From Candidatus Kuenenia stuttgartensis (lineage in GTDB: Bacteria > Planctomycetota > GCA-002687715 > CAIWVZ01), in assembly GCA_945860915.1 (NCBI GenBank), contig CAMARR010000006.1, positions 97,087-161,086 on the forward strand: a stretch of 64,000 nt of DNA, in the 5' to 3' direction. The translations under genes were made by a program, and so were the position numbers. How positions within the stretch are numbered: position 1 is the stretch's first letter; every line of letters begins with the position of its first letter. Of the stretch, positions 1 through 8,320 are shown piece by piece. The notes under the pieces were generated by a model. The model did no database searches and had not been told where the DNA came from. It saw only the letters and a list, made by a program, of their open reading frames with translations.

Positions 1-487
1 ACACGAAAACTGAACCGTCGGGTGCCTCAGCCACACTTGTAGGGCGATACTCGTCCGCCGATTTGTACTTCCCGGACTCCTTGGGCCATGGAATGGTCCA
101 CACAATCGTTCCGTCCAGCTTCATGCGCACGACCTCGTGCCGGTGCGTATGCGCAAGCAAGAGAGCATCTTCCTTGCCCTCCTTCACCAACGCCATGCCG
201 TGCAGGCCCCCGTGGAGGTCCTTGCCTATCGACCCCGATTCCTTGCCGTCGGTCGTCGTCCAACGGATCGCCTGCTCACCGTCGGTGTTGAAGTAGATCT
301 TCCCGTCGTTTGCGACGACAACGCCTCCATGCGTATTGCCGATCGACTCTTTCTGGAAGTCTCCCCATCCACTCACCCACTCATACATTCGCGCGCCGGA
401 CCCCGAGGTCGGTCGGCTTTCCTGAGCCTCAGTGAGACTGGACAATACAACAACAGCGGAGCACACCTGCAGGATCCAAGTTCGCAT
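1..487 (-). CDS. Secreted six-bladed beta-propeller (NHL-like) protein, cut by the window edge
   Basis: The reading frame starts at an ATG at 487 and runs off the left edge without a stop, so only about 162 N-terminal residues are visible. The first 20 or so residues (MRTWILQVCSAVVVLSSLTEA) look like a Sec signal peptide, so the protein should be exported. The rest contains short repeats of the type HGGVVVANDGKIYF, HGMALVKEG and TSVAEAPDGSVFV, with an HxH pair (THRHEVVRM). This pattern is typical of six-bladed propellers of the NHL/SMP-30-like class that are abundant in Planctomycetota. The propeller call is from pattern only; substrate or partner is unknown. It is followed upstream by tRNA-Ala on the same strand. 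Confidence 0.7.
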   Translation of the reverse strand, partial: MRTWILQVCSAVVVLSSLTEAQESRPTSGSGARMYEWVSGWGDFQKESIGNTHGGVVVANDGKIYFNTDGEQAIRWTTTDGKESGSIGKDLHGGLHGMALVKEGKEDALLLAHTHRHEVVRMKLDGTIVWTIPWPKESGKYKSADEYRPTSVAEAPDGSVFV

Positions 488-557
488 GTCTCGAGCGTAC
501 CCGAGGACGCGCAACCCCGAAACAGGCGGAGGCCTCGGAGGGAGGCCTGCATGCGAA

Positions 558-591
558 ACACCCCCGCAGCCAGTGAAGGCCACGGGGGCGT
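558..591 (-). terminator. Hairpin terminator downstream of tRNA-Ala
   Basis: On the minus strand the arms ACGCCCCCG and CGGGGGTGT form a 9-bp stem (one G-U pair) with a smaller GCC/GGC pairing inside the loop, followed by TTTCG. It lies 4 nt beyond the 3' end of the tRNA. The T-run is short, so it may act as a processing or weak termination signal. Confidence 0.5.
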
Positions 592-595
592 CTTG

Positions 596-668
596 TGGAG
601 CAGATGGGGATCGAACCCACAACCTCTTCGTTGCGAACGAAGCGCTCTCCCAACTGAGCTACTGCCCC
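596..668 (-). tRNA. tRNA-Ala (anticodon CGC)
   Basis: A full 73-nt cloverleaf can be drawn on the minus strand: acceptor GGGGCAG/CTGCTCC, D arm GCTC/GAGC, anticodon stem CTTCG/CGAAG with loop TTCGCAA, T arm GTGGG/CCCAT with TTCGATC loop, discriminator A. The anticodon is CGC, reading GCG. The acceptor has the G3-U70 wobble that is the alanine identity element. The 3' CCA is not encoded. Confidence 0.95.
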
Positions 669-688
669 AAGGATCCGCAAGATACGTT

Positions 689-725
689 CGGCCCCCCGGG
701 GCATCAAGCCGCAGCCGGGGAGCCG
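689..725 (-). terminator. Strong hairpin between the porin gene and tRNA-Ala
   Basis: Arms CGGCTCCCCGG and CCGGGGGGCCG on the minus strand form 11 bp with one G-U pair. It lies 20 nt after the porin stop codon and before the tRNA. No clear T-run follows, so termination may be partial and the tRNA could be co-transcribed with the porin. Confidence 0.45.
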
Positions 726-745
726 ACGTTCTCAAACCATGGGAC

Positions 746-2158
746 TTAGAAGTCGATCTGGATGTAAAGGTCAGTACGTACGAGGTTGCCCTGAGTACCG
801 TTTGCGTATTGGGTTTCCCAATAGATCACATCTAGCCCCGTCTTGAGGCCGCCACCCCAAACATAGGTCGCATTCATATAGACCGTCCAGTTCTTGTCCT
901 TCGCGGTCGCCGCTGCGGCGCTGAGGTCAGCATCGTTCACCGAGTCGATCGAAGCGCCACCTGTGAGGGTGAACTCCGGCGCGACTGACCAGGCGATTTC
1001 CGCCCATCCGCCCCTTGCAGCCACTTCGTCTGCACGCGTCGCAGACAACGTGAGAACCTGCCCGATGCCACCTCGGAAGTCGCCGAGACCCGATCCGGTC
1101 CAAGCTTCGCCCTTCAGCGCGAGCGAGCTTGAAAGAGGTAGCGCGAGATCGGCACCCAGCACCCAGGTGTCAAATCGATTGACGCCGACGTAGACGGTGT
1201 CCGTCTCCCACTTGCCATACGCGCCCCAGAGGCCTGCCGCCATCTTCTTGCCATCGACCCACGACGGCGTGACGACGCCGAATCGCGTCTGGATGTTCGG
1301 CATTCCCGAGTCCATACCGTCGCGCTCGGCGATGGTGGCCGTCGTTCCTGCGGTTTCAATGTCCTGATTGGTGATCGCGCCGGTCAAGCCAAAGGACGTG
1401 CGCCATTGATAGGACGTCTCCTTCGGATCGCCGAAGTCGAGCATCGCTGTGGCCTGTGCACGACGATCGCCCAAGTTACCCGCATTCCACATCACCGATT
1501 CGCTATTGACTGCAGGCGACAACGGAGAAATGGTGTCCCAGTCTTGTCCGAAACGCAGCGCAAGATCACCGTAGTCGAGGTTGACCCAACCTACGCGCAT
1601 GCGAGGCGTGGCGCGCGACTCTTGAATCAGCGTGCCGGCTGTGCTCGAGAAGTCCATCTCAACTTTACCGGTCACGTCGGCTCCGCCGATCTTGCCGAAG
1701 TCGAAGTCCATCCCGATGCGGGTCAAGCGCGGGCTCAGCGCGAAGACCGCGTCGTCCGTATTCGCCGCGTTGGTCTCGGCGGCGACGAATGTCGGCACGA
1801 TCGCGTTGTCCATGTGCCCGGTGTTGGCGTAGGCATCAAGGCGAAGGTAGCCATAAAAGCGGAGCTTGTTGCCCGACTTCACGATGTCCTTCCACGAAAG
1901 TCCGTCCGCCATGCGAGCCGATAGAGCATTGACCTGGGTCTCTATGGATGACTCACCAGTCGACGCCTCGGACGTAGCCTTCACCCGGCTGAGTTCACCC
2001 GCCATCTCCGCGTTTCGCGTCTCACTCTTTTCGAGCGCAGAGAGGATTGCTCGATTCTGATCTTCGAGCGCGCGGAGTCGGGCCTCAATGGCCGGATCCT
2101 GCGCTACCGCCGATGCCGCCACGAAAGCCGCAGCGGCCATGAACGGGCATGACTTCAT
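746..2158 (-). CDS. DcaP-like outer membrane porin
   Basis: A 470-residue protein with a signal peptide (MKSCPFMAAAAFVAASAVAQ), a short coiled coil at about residues 22-65 (RLRALEDQNRAILSALEKSE) and then a long run of alternating strands rich in aromatic residues. It ends in YIQIDF, with the terminal Phe expected of an outer membrane beta-barrel. Motifs such as LRFYGYLRLDAY and RVGWVNLDYGDLALRFGQDW are characteristic of DcaP-type trimeric porins, whose N-terminal coiled coil reaches into the periplasm. It starts 24 nt after the stop of the transglutaminase-like gene, so the two are probably one operon. Substrate is not predictable from sequence. Confidence 0.85.
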   Translation of the reverse strand: MKSCPFMAAAAFVAASAVAQDPAIEARLRALEDQNRAILSALEKSETRNAEMAGELSRVKATSEASTGESSIETQVNALSARMADGLSWKDIVKSGNKLRFYGYLRLDAYANTGHMDNAIVPTFVAAETNAANTDDAVFALSPRLTRIGMDFDFGKIGGADVTGKVEMDFSSTAGTLIQESRATPRMRVGWVNLDYGDLALRFGQDWDTISPLSPAVNSESVMWNAGNLGDRRAQATAMLDFGDPKETSYQWRTSFGLTGAITNQDIETAGTTATIAERDGMDSGMPNIQTRFGVVTPSWVDGKKMAAGLWGAYGKWETDTVYVGVNRFDTWVLGADLALPLSSSLALKGEAWTGSGLGDFRGGIGQVLTLSATRADEVAARGGWAEIAWSVAPEFTLTGGASIDSVNDADLSAAAATAKDKNWTVYMNATYVWGGGLKTGLDVIYWETQYANGTQGNLVRTDLYIQIDF

Positions 2159-2182
2159 TTTGACTCCAATTGTTGTTGCGAC

Positions 2183-3220
2183 TCAGTTGTCGCGGTATTT
2201 GAATGAACGCTTCGCTTCCGTCTCTTTGCCATCCGCCTCTGCAAGGGGGTAGATGAAGAACGGGATCACGCCCTTCGCGGGCTTGGGGTTGAATTGAAGG
2301 TCGCGTCCGACCGTATAGCTGACGCGATCTTCAGTCAAATTGCCGAAGTAATACTGGGCCATGGCGGGATCTCTATCCGCCTCAGAAATGTCTACAGGAA
2401 TCCAACCCACGTCGGCGATGTAAAACTCTGCCCAGCAGTGGTACCCGGCAATAGGACCCTCACCGCGCTTGATCGGCACAGACGTACCCATCGTGAATCG
2501 AGCGGGGATTCCCTTTGCACGAGCCAATGAAATGAAGAGCGAGTGGAAGTCGGTGCAGTTGCCGAATTTTGAGTCGCAGGCCCAGAGAGTGTCGCCGCGC
2601 CCCCAACCGGTTCCATCTTTCGAATACCGCATGTCGGCGAGCACATAGTCGTAAATCGCACGCGCGATGTTCAACGTGTTCGTTTCCTTCGTTGCAAGGC
2701 GCGATGCGATGTCCGCAACTTTGCCGTCAATCGGAACGAGATTGTCGGCCTGGAGCCAACGCGAGAAATCCGCCTTCTGAGCGTCGGTCAAGGCGGTCAC
2801 ACCAGCGCCGCGAAATGCTCCCGATTTAACTTCGGAGCGCATCACGGGCCATGAGAACGAGAACTTCGATCCGGACTTTGGCGCCGGCACCGTGACACAG
2901 ACGATCAAATTCAATCCGGACGCGTCACCGTTGGCGACCATCGTCGCACCAGGAGGCATCACCGCCGACATTGCGCCAACCGTTTGAGTGCCGGGGATAG
3001 TCAGCGGATTTGGGACCCAGAGCTTGAGCTCTTTTGTCCCTTCAGCGACGGTCGGAATTTCAACTTCGTAGGTGAAGGTAAAACTCCGTGCCGCCGGGAG
3101 CCTGCCCTTCGTATCAATCGTGGCTTCGTTCGACGCCTCGACCGAACTGGTTTTCTGATTGCTTTGGGTTGCGCAGGCGGCGCACAAGATCAGTGCGAGG
3201 GTCAAAAAGCTTCGGTGCAT
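2183..3220 (-). CDS. Transglutaminase-like cysteine protease-fold protein, exported
   Basis: 345 residues. The N-terminus MHRSFLTLALILCAACATQ is a signal sequence with a possible lipobox ending at Cys13 or Cys16, so it is probably a lipoprotein or periplasmic. The C-terminal half is a transglutaminase core with the three expected catalytic positions: Cys in FGNCTDFHSLF, His in GYHCWAEFY and Asp in WIPVDISEAD. Bacterial members act as peptidases or isopeptidases more often than as cross-linkers. The N-terminal 170 residues are a beta-rich domain often seen ahead of such cores. It precedes the porin in an apparent operon, so a role in the cell envelope is plausible but not shown. Confidence 0.85.
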   Translation of the reverse strand: MHRSFLTLALILCAACATQSNQKTSSVEASNEATIDTKGRLPAARSFTFTYEVEIPTVAEGTKELKLWVPNPLTIPGTQTVGAMSAVMPPGATMVANGDASGLNLIVCVTVPAPKSGSKFSFSWPVMRSEVKSGAFRGAGVTALTDAQKADFSRWLQADNLVPIDGKVADIASRLATKETNTLNIARAIYDYVLADMRYSKDGTGWGRGDTLWACDSKFGNCTDFHSLFISLARAKGIPARFTMGTSVPIKRGEGPIAGYHCWAEFYIADVGWIPVDISEADRDPAMAQYYFGNLTEDRVSYTVGRDLQFNPKPAKGVIPFFIYPLAEADGKETEAKRSFKYRDN

Positions 3221-3277
3221 GACGATGTCTCTGTCGACATCAACACCGGCGTGCGGGACCCCGAAGGGGGGCTCTTA

Positions 3278-3317
3278 GGATCCGGACCGGATCCACCCGC
3301 CGGCGTGATGCCGGCGG
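3278..3317. repeat. Two adjacent perfect inverted repeats between purF and the transglutaminase gene
   Basis: At 3278-3294 GGATCCGG and CCGGATCC flank a single A. At 3297-3317 CCGCCGGC and GCCGGCGG flank a 5-nt loop (GTGAT). Both can fold in RNA from either strand. They lie about 145 nt past the purF stop and 58 nt before the next minus-strand start, so they may mark the end of the purF transcript. There is no T-run. Confidence 0.5.
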
Positions 3318-3462
3318 TTGATTCAGGTGGGATGTAGGCGAACTGAGGTCCGGAGAGCCATGGCGGGGATGGTAGGGCAGTTGCAACCGGTTGTCAATCG
3401 AGAGGCTGCGCGGACTCTCGCAAGCACTCCCACCCATCGAAATCAACTGTCGATCCAACGGC

Positions 3463-4929
3463 CTAGCGAATAGCCTCGCGGTCGCGCTCGATCTCGAGAA
3501 GGACGGACTCATTGACCTGGGGTGTCGGGTACTTCCCATCGAAACAGGCATTGCACAAATTCGTGAATCCCGCCGCCACGCCTTTTACAGCATGGTTCAT
3601 GTCGTCAAGAGTCTGATAGAAGACTGCATCTGCACCGAGTTCCACTGCGATCTCGTGATTTGAGCGCTCTCGGGCCATGAGTTCTTGGCGCGTCGACATG
3701 TCGATGCCATAGACACACGGATGCTTGATCGGACCCGAATAGGACGCGAGGTAAACGCGACGGGCGCCGGCGCGTCTGGCCATACCGACGATTTCGCGTG
3801 ACGTATTGCCCCGCACGATCGAGTCGTCGACGATTAAAACATCTCGCCCCTCGAACTCGCTCTTCACAGTATTGAGCTTGTGGCGGAGACTTCGCTTGCG
3901 TTCCACTTGGCCCGCCATGATGAACGTCCGTCCGATGTAGCGATTCTTTACAAATCCCTCGCGATACGGAACGCCAAGCGCCGCTGCGAGTCCGGTCGAC
4001 GCAGCTCGAGCTGAGTCCGGAACCGGAATGACTGCGTCAACCTTCAATCCGGCAGAAGAGATCTGTTTCGCAAGCGCTTCGCCAAGTCGTATGTGGGTGC
4101 CATACACGCTGACTCGGTCAATCACGGAGTCTGGCCGGGCAAAGTAAATCCACTCAAAGACGCACGGGTGGTGATTCTGCTCGGCGACGACTCGGCTATG
4201 CACCTCGCCGTTGTCCGTGATGTACAGCGCCTCGGCGGGGCGAATGTCGCGGGTGACCGTGTAGCCGAGGATATCGAGCGACACGGACTCCGACGCCACG
4301 CACCACGACACCTTCCCAGAAGGCTCGGTGCGCGTTCCAAGGACGCCGGGCTTAATCCCGTAGGGATCACGAAACGCAACCATGCCGTGGCCCGCGATGT
4401 ACGCGACCGCCGAATACGCACCATGAACATCGCGGAAAACACGCGCAACCGCATTGAAAATGACTTCCGGCGTGATCTCGCGCATGCCTTCGGTAGTTGC
4501 GATCTGCCGTTCGATTTCGTCGGCAAAAACCGCGAGGATGATCTCGCAATCGCAATCGGAATCGATGTAGCGACGACAGTGCTTCTCGAGGTCCGCCTTC
4601 AACTGTCGGTAGTTCGTGATGTTCCCGTTGTGGGCCATCGCGATGCCGACTGGCGCGTTGGTCATGAACGGCTGGGCGTCCTCGACCGAGCCGCCGCCTA
4701 CCGTCGGGTACCGAACATGTCCGATGCCTGTCCCACCGGTAAGGCGGTCCATATTCTTCTGACGGAAGATATCGCGAACGAGGCCTTCACCCTTCTTGAG
4801 ATGAAAGCGCTTATCAAAAGTCGCGATACCTGCTGCGTCCTGCCCACGATGCTGTAGGGCCAGAAGACCGTCGTAGATCGCACCGACAGCCTGACCATCC
4901 GCTCCGATGACCCCGATGAATCCGCACAT
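3463..4929 (-). CDS. purF: Amidophosphoribosyltransferase (first step of purine synthesis)
   Basis: 488 residues, normal length. PurF transfers the glutamine amide nitrogen to PRPP, making 5-phosphoribosylamine. The start MCGFIGVIG puts the glutaminase nucleophile at Cys2 with no propeptide to remove. The glutaminase domain (about 1-235) contains RYPTVGG and HNGNITNY. The phosphoribosyltransferase domain carries the PRPP loop VLIVDDSIVRGNTS. Four cysteines at HHPCVFEW, KHPCVYGID and CNAC match the 4Fe-4S ligands of the Bacillus-type enzyme, so this is probably the Fe-S form. A GGGGG ribosome site lies 7 nt before the ATG. It is divergent from the hydrolase gene. Confidence 0.97.
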   Translation of the reverse strand: MCGFIGVIGADGQAVGAIYDGLLALQHRGQDAAGIATFDKRFHLKKGEGLVRDIFRQKNMDRLTGGTGIGHVRYPTVGGGSVEDAQPFMTNAPVGIAMAHNGNITNYRQLKADLEKHCRRYIDSDCDCEIILAVFADEIERQIATTEGMREITPEVIFNAVARVFRDVHGAYSAVAYIAGHGMVAFRDPYGIKPGVLGTRTEPSGKVSWCVASESVSLDILGYTVTRDIRPAEALYITDNGEVHSRVVAEQNHHPCVFEWIYFARPDSVIDRVSVYGTHIRLGEALAKQISSAGLKVDAVIPVPDSARAASTGLAAALGVPYREGFVKNRYIGRTFIMAGQVERKRSLRHKLNTVKSEFEGRDVLIVDDSIVRGNTSREIVGMARRAGARRVYLASYSGPIKHPCVYGIDMSTRQELMARERSNHEIAVELGADAVFYQTLDDMNHAVKGVAAGFTNLCNACFDGKYPTPQVNESVLLEIERDREAIR

Positions 4930-5047
4930 TCGACGACCCCCGGCAGTTGGCTCTTTCGTGCCGAATCCTCGATGCGGGTTTCGGCGTCAGCTCACGCGGC
5001 GGGAGCGTAGCAGTCCGGAGGGCGAGCGGGAAGCGTTAGAACGTCGC

Positions 5048-5860
5048 ATGCCTTCGATCGATTTCGCATTTGGGACGCTTTTCTACCGTGAAAAGGGTGA
5101 CGGCGAGCCCTTTGTGATGATCATGGGAACCGGAGCGGATCACACTTCGTGGGCAAGGCAAATTCCAGCATTATCCGCGCGATTCCGGCTCATTACGCCC
5201 GACAACCGCGGTTCCGGACGATCGGGTCCGGCGCCAGCTGCCTTCGAAGCCACGACGGCATCATTCGCGCGGGAGGCATTGGCTCTCATCGACAGCCTCG
5301 GGATCGCGTCGTTCCATGTATGTGGATTCTCATTCGGGGCCGCCGTGGCGATGGAGCTTGCATTGCTCGCGTCAAGTAGAATTCTGGCAGCGTCGTTCCA
5401 CGCAGGCTGGGCAGGGCCGCACGCACGAACTCAAGCGTCCTTCGATCACGCTCTTGCGCGTCTGCACGAAGGTGGGGTGGCGAAGTTCCTAGAAGGAGCG
5501 TGTCGCAAGAACTTCTCTCCTGCATTTCAGCAAGAGAATCCTGCCGCCTTTGAGTCGTTCCTCAAGAACGTGATGACTTCCGTCACTCGTCCGACCGTCG
5601 ATGGTGTCATCGCCCAAGCCTCGGCCGGCAAGAGGCACGACGTGCGGAGTCGACTCCCGTCGATCCGATTTCCCACCCTAGTTACGGTCGGCGAGCACGA
5701 CGCCACCATTCCGCCAGAAGCCGCAGCCGAGGTGGCTTCTCTCATCCCTGGTTCCATTTTCCACACGTTTCATGGCCCGCGCGCCTACCACGCCATCCCG
5801 CTCGAGATGCCGGACGCCTTCAATGCCCTCGTTGGCGACTTCCACGCTCGCCGCGCATAG
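5048..5860 (+). CDS. Alpha/beta hydrolase
   Basis: About 270 residues from the ATG at 5048. An in-frame upstream ATG at 4907 would overlap the divergent purF start and adds sequence without homology, so the later start is preferred. The alpha/beta-hydrolase signs are clear: an oxyanion strand VMIMGTGADHTSW, the strand DNRGSGRS, the nucleophile elbow GFSFG (Ser), an acid in VGEHDATIPP and a His in PRAYHAIPLE. It is cytoplasmic with no signal peptide. Substrate is not predictable; many such single-domain enzymes are esterases or lactonases. Confidence 0.85.
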   Translation: MPSIDFAFGTLFYREKGDGEPFVMIMGTGADHTSWARQIPALSARFRLITPDNRGSGRSGPAPAAFEATTASFAREALALIDSLGIASFHVCGFSFGAAVAMELALLASSRILAASFHAGWAGPHARTQASFDHALARLHEGGVAKFLEGACRKNFSPAFQQENPAAFESFLKNVMTSVTRPTVDGVIAQASAGKRHDVRSRLPSIRFPTLVTVGEHDATIPPEAAAEVASLIPGSIFHTFHGPRAYHAIPLEMPDAFNALVGDFHARRA

Positions 5861-5989
5861 GCGAATGAAGGTTCGCTGCGATGAGTTGCGACTGATATCT
5901 CGTTCCGATTGCTGCTGTTGACCATCAACAACAAGCAAACTGCGCCTTACCGATGGTAGACTCCGATTGGAAACAAACAGCAGAACTCA

Positions 5990-7306
5990 ATGAACTCCAA
6001 CACCCTAAGACTTCTCCTCGCGCTGCTGTGTGTCGCGACGGCCATCGCTGCGCAGCAACCGGCGACCGAATCGAAGCCCGCAACAGAATCAAGGCAAGCG
6101 AGCATTCAGCTTGCTCCCGAGACCAAAGCGCGAGCAGTGCTTGTCGAGGTCACACGCACCAGCATGGGGAGAATGACGATCAAATTGGACCCCGATGTGA
6201 TCGATGTTCCGGTCTCCGAAATGAGCTTCGATAAGTGGGTGGACGAGCAACTAACCGAGACCAACGCGCCCGATATATTGGTGCGTCGAAGTTGGCTCGA
6301 CTCGAAGTTGACCAAAGGATTAAACACGGAAGACTCGGGCGTCGCAGGTGTCGTGCTCGGCTACAAGATCACAGGATCTCACTGCAAGGTCGATATCGAG
6401 AACAAGAGGGTTCTTTCGAACACAATCCTGCAGCGCATGGTGGGTCAGTCGGGGTTCCTCGGAACGAATGTCGAAAGATCAGCTTCGGCATCCGTGGGCG
6501 ACTCCGTCTCTATCACGTTCGTGTCTATTTTGCACACGTTCTTCCCCTTCGAGGGTCCAGTACGGGATATCACTTCCTCCATCAAATTGGATTCAGTCGA
6601 CAGCACGGCGAATAAGGCTATCCTCACCGGAACTGTCGCATGGTTCGACGACGCCATCGTCAACACCAAAATCGAAACAACAAATGCCTACACGGCAGAC
6701 GTCAGCATCGAGATTGACGTTCAAACGCGAGTCATCACGAAAATCAACATGAAAGGCAAGATGACTGTGTCGGGCCGAGGCAGCTCGCACGGCCGTGCCT
6801 CCGGCGAAGTCGCCTTCGATGGCTGCCTCACCGCACAACTCGTGGCCGACGCGAAGCCGTTGGTCTCGATCAGTCCGAAGTTTCGTGAAAACACGCGGCA
6901 AGCATTCGGAATGGAGTATCAGCTTTCGTCAGCTTGGGTTCCGATCAAACAGGCGAACGGCGACCTAGTACGACTCGTCGATTCGCGAGCTGGTGCGGGC
7001 GAAATCGCCATCGAGTTCAATCGTCGGAACGACGTCTTTGACGTCGGCTCTCCGACAGAGCTGGCGACCTTTGAGAAGTCACTCAAAGAAACCGACCCAC
7101 AGGCCAAGGTGCGCAGCGCTCGAACTCCGCTCGGTCCAGCAATCGAGTTTGAGTTCATGAGGGATGCCCGCACTGCCGTGAACGGATTGCTCCTTGCCTC
7201 CGCCCCGAAAACACTTGTGCTCATTCGCCTTGTCGGAGTTACCGAAGCGACCAACAAGGCCCTCCCCGAATTCCGCGCACTGCTTGCCAGCCTGACGCGG
7301 GAGTAG
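5990..7306 (+). CDS. Secreted protein of unknown function
   Basis: 438 residues with a signal peptide ending near LLCVATAIAAQQ and a short TES/KPA-rich spacer. I do not recognise a family. Residues about 40-300 form a beta-rich region with alternating hydrophobic residues (ITFVSILHTFFPFEGPVRDITSSIKLDSVD, split by polar turns). The last 130 residues look like a separate alpha/beta domain (GMEYQLSSAW, KSLKETDP, FRALLASLTRE) resembling in outline the small lipoprotein-type folds that bind or scaffold. A 6-bp inverted repeat TGTTGA-CCA-TCAACA lies at 5916-5930 in the upstream region. It is monocistronic and sits just before the lipA promoter. Confidence 0.7.
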   Translation: MNSNTLRLLLALLCVATAIAAQQPATESKPATESRQASIQLAPETKARAVLVEVTRTSMGRMTIKLDPDVIDVPVSEMSFDKWVDEQLTETNAPDILVRRSWLDSKLTKGLNTEDSGVAGVVLGYKITGSHCKVDIENKRVLSNTILQRMVGQSGFLGTNVERSASASVGDSVSITFVSILHTFFPFEGPVRDITSSIKLDSVDSTANKAILTGTVAWFDDAIVNTKIETTNAYTADVSIEIDVQTRVITKINMKGKMTVSGRGSSHGRASGEVAFDGCLTAQLVADAKPLVSISPKFRENTRQAFGMEYQLSSAWVPIKQANGDLVRLVDSRAGAGEIAIEFNRRNDVFDVGSPTELATFEKSLKETDPQAKVRSARTPLGPAIEFEFMRDARTAVNGLLLASAPKTLVLIRLVGVTEATNKALPEFRALLASLTRE

Positions 7307-7355
7307 CCCCAAGGTCACGCGATCATTGCGTTTTCTCGGCGGAATCTCGTAGAAC

Positions 7356-7384
7356 TTGCCCGGTCGTTCAGGATTCCATAGAAC
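7356..7384 (+). promoter_or_regulatory. Candidate sigma70-type promoter of the lipA operon
   Basis: TTGCCC at 7356-7361 and TAGAAC at 7379-7384 are separated by 17 bp. A transcript starting about 7391 would have a leader of roughly 30 nt before the GGAG at 7413-7416. This agrees with a translation start near 7424 rather than at the GTG at 7532. Prediction from sequence only. Confidence 0.4.
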
Positions 7385-7423
7385 CTATGCGGTGGCAGAG
7401 ACTCTGCCGACCGGAGTAAAGCC

Positions 7424-8320
7424 ATCGATACGGGGACACGGAGAAAGCCCGAGTGGCTGAAGGTCAAACTCCCAACCGGCGAACGGTATGCGGAGATCAA
7501 GTCGCTCCGTAAGGGCCTCGGGCTATCGACAGTGTGCGAAGAGGCTCAGTGTCCGAACATTGCCGAGTGCTGGGGTTCGGGCACGGCAACTTTCATGCTG
7601 CTCGGTGACACATGCACGCGCGCGTGCCGCTTCTGTGATGTGAAGGCTGGGAACCCCGGCGGAAAAACGGATGCTGAAGAGCCCCAAAAGGTGGCCCACG
7701 CGGTCGCAACGATGGGACTCTCGTATGTCGTCCTCACGATGGTCGACCGCGACGACCTCGCCGACGGCGGTGCCGCGCACGTCGCAGCGACCGTGACGGC
7801 CCTCAAGACCCGTGTGCCAGAGATTCTGGTGGAGACTCTGATCGGTGATTTCAAAGCGGCGGAACGGGATCTCGCCACCGTGTGCGCCGCGCCGATCGAC
7901 GTCCTTGCACACAACGTCGAGACGACCGAGCGTCTCACCCGACTCGTACGCGATGGAAAGAGCGGATACGCGCAGACCCTCCGCGCGCTGGGAACGCTGA
8001 AGCGACTGGGCGGCGGGCGGCTGACCAAGTCCTCGATCATGCTTGGACTCGGCGAAACCGAGCCGGAGGTCAGATCAACTCTTCGCGACCTGCGATCAGT
8101 CGGCGTGGACGTAGTCACCCTCGGGCAATACCTTCAGCCTTCCAAATGGCATCTTCCGGTCTCTGAGTATGTGCACCCTTCGCGATTTGACGCCTGGAAA
8201 GTCGAAGCTGAATCGATGGGGTTCCTTTTCTGCGCATCCGGCCCGCTTGTGCGTTCGTCCTACAAGGCAGGCGAGATGTTCGTTGAACGCTACTTGCGCG
8301 GGCGTGGGGAGCCGGTCTGA
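7424..8320 (+). CDS. lipA: Lipoyl synthase, probable non-standard AUC start
   Basis: Radical SAM enzyme that inserts two sulfurs into protein-bound octanoyl groups. The auxiliary Fe-S motif CEEAQCPNIAEC (CX4CX5C), the radical SAM motif CTRACRFC (CX3CX2C) and the terminal RSSYKAGE are all present. Homology clearly extends upstream of the first usual start (GTG 7532), since the frame reads RKPEWLKVKLPTGERY as in other LipA proteins. The frame is open only from 7382 and has no ATG, GTG or TTG before 7532. ATC at 7424 lies 7 nt after GGAG and gives 298 residues, the usual length. I chose it as the most likely start. The stop overlaps the next start by one base. Confidence 0.9.
   Translation: MDTGTRRKPEWLKVKLPTGERYAEIKSLRKGLGLSTVCEEAQCPNIAECWGSGTATFMLLGDTCTRACRFCDVKAGNPGGKTDAEEPQKVAHAVATMGLSYVVLTMVDRDDLADGGAAHVAATVTALKTRVPEILVETLIGDFKAAERDLATVCAAPIDVLAHNVETTERLTRLVRDGKSGYAQTLRALGTLKRLGGGRLTKSSIMLGLGETEPEVRSTLRDLRSVGVDVVTLGQYLQPSKWHLPVSEYVHPSRFDAWKVEAESMGFLFCASGPLVRSSYKAGEMFVERYLRGRGEPV

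Noticed and set aside
4907..5047. 47-residue N-terminal extension of the alpha/beta hydrolase
   Set aside because: It overlaps the divergent purF start and reads as Arg/Pro-rich sequence without homology to the family.
5916..5930. TGTTGA-CCA-TCAACA inverted repeat as an operator
   Set aside because: Only 6-bp arms and a single copy; no regulator gene nearby, so it is mentioned only within the neighbouring gene entry.
7532..8320. lipA starting at the GTG at 7532
   Set aside because: It would begin directly before the first auxiliary cluster Cys and remove about 36 homologous residues; no ribosome site precedes it.
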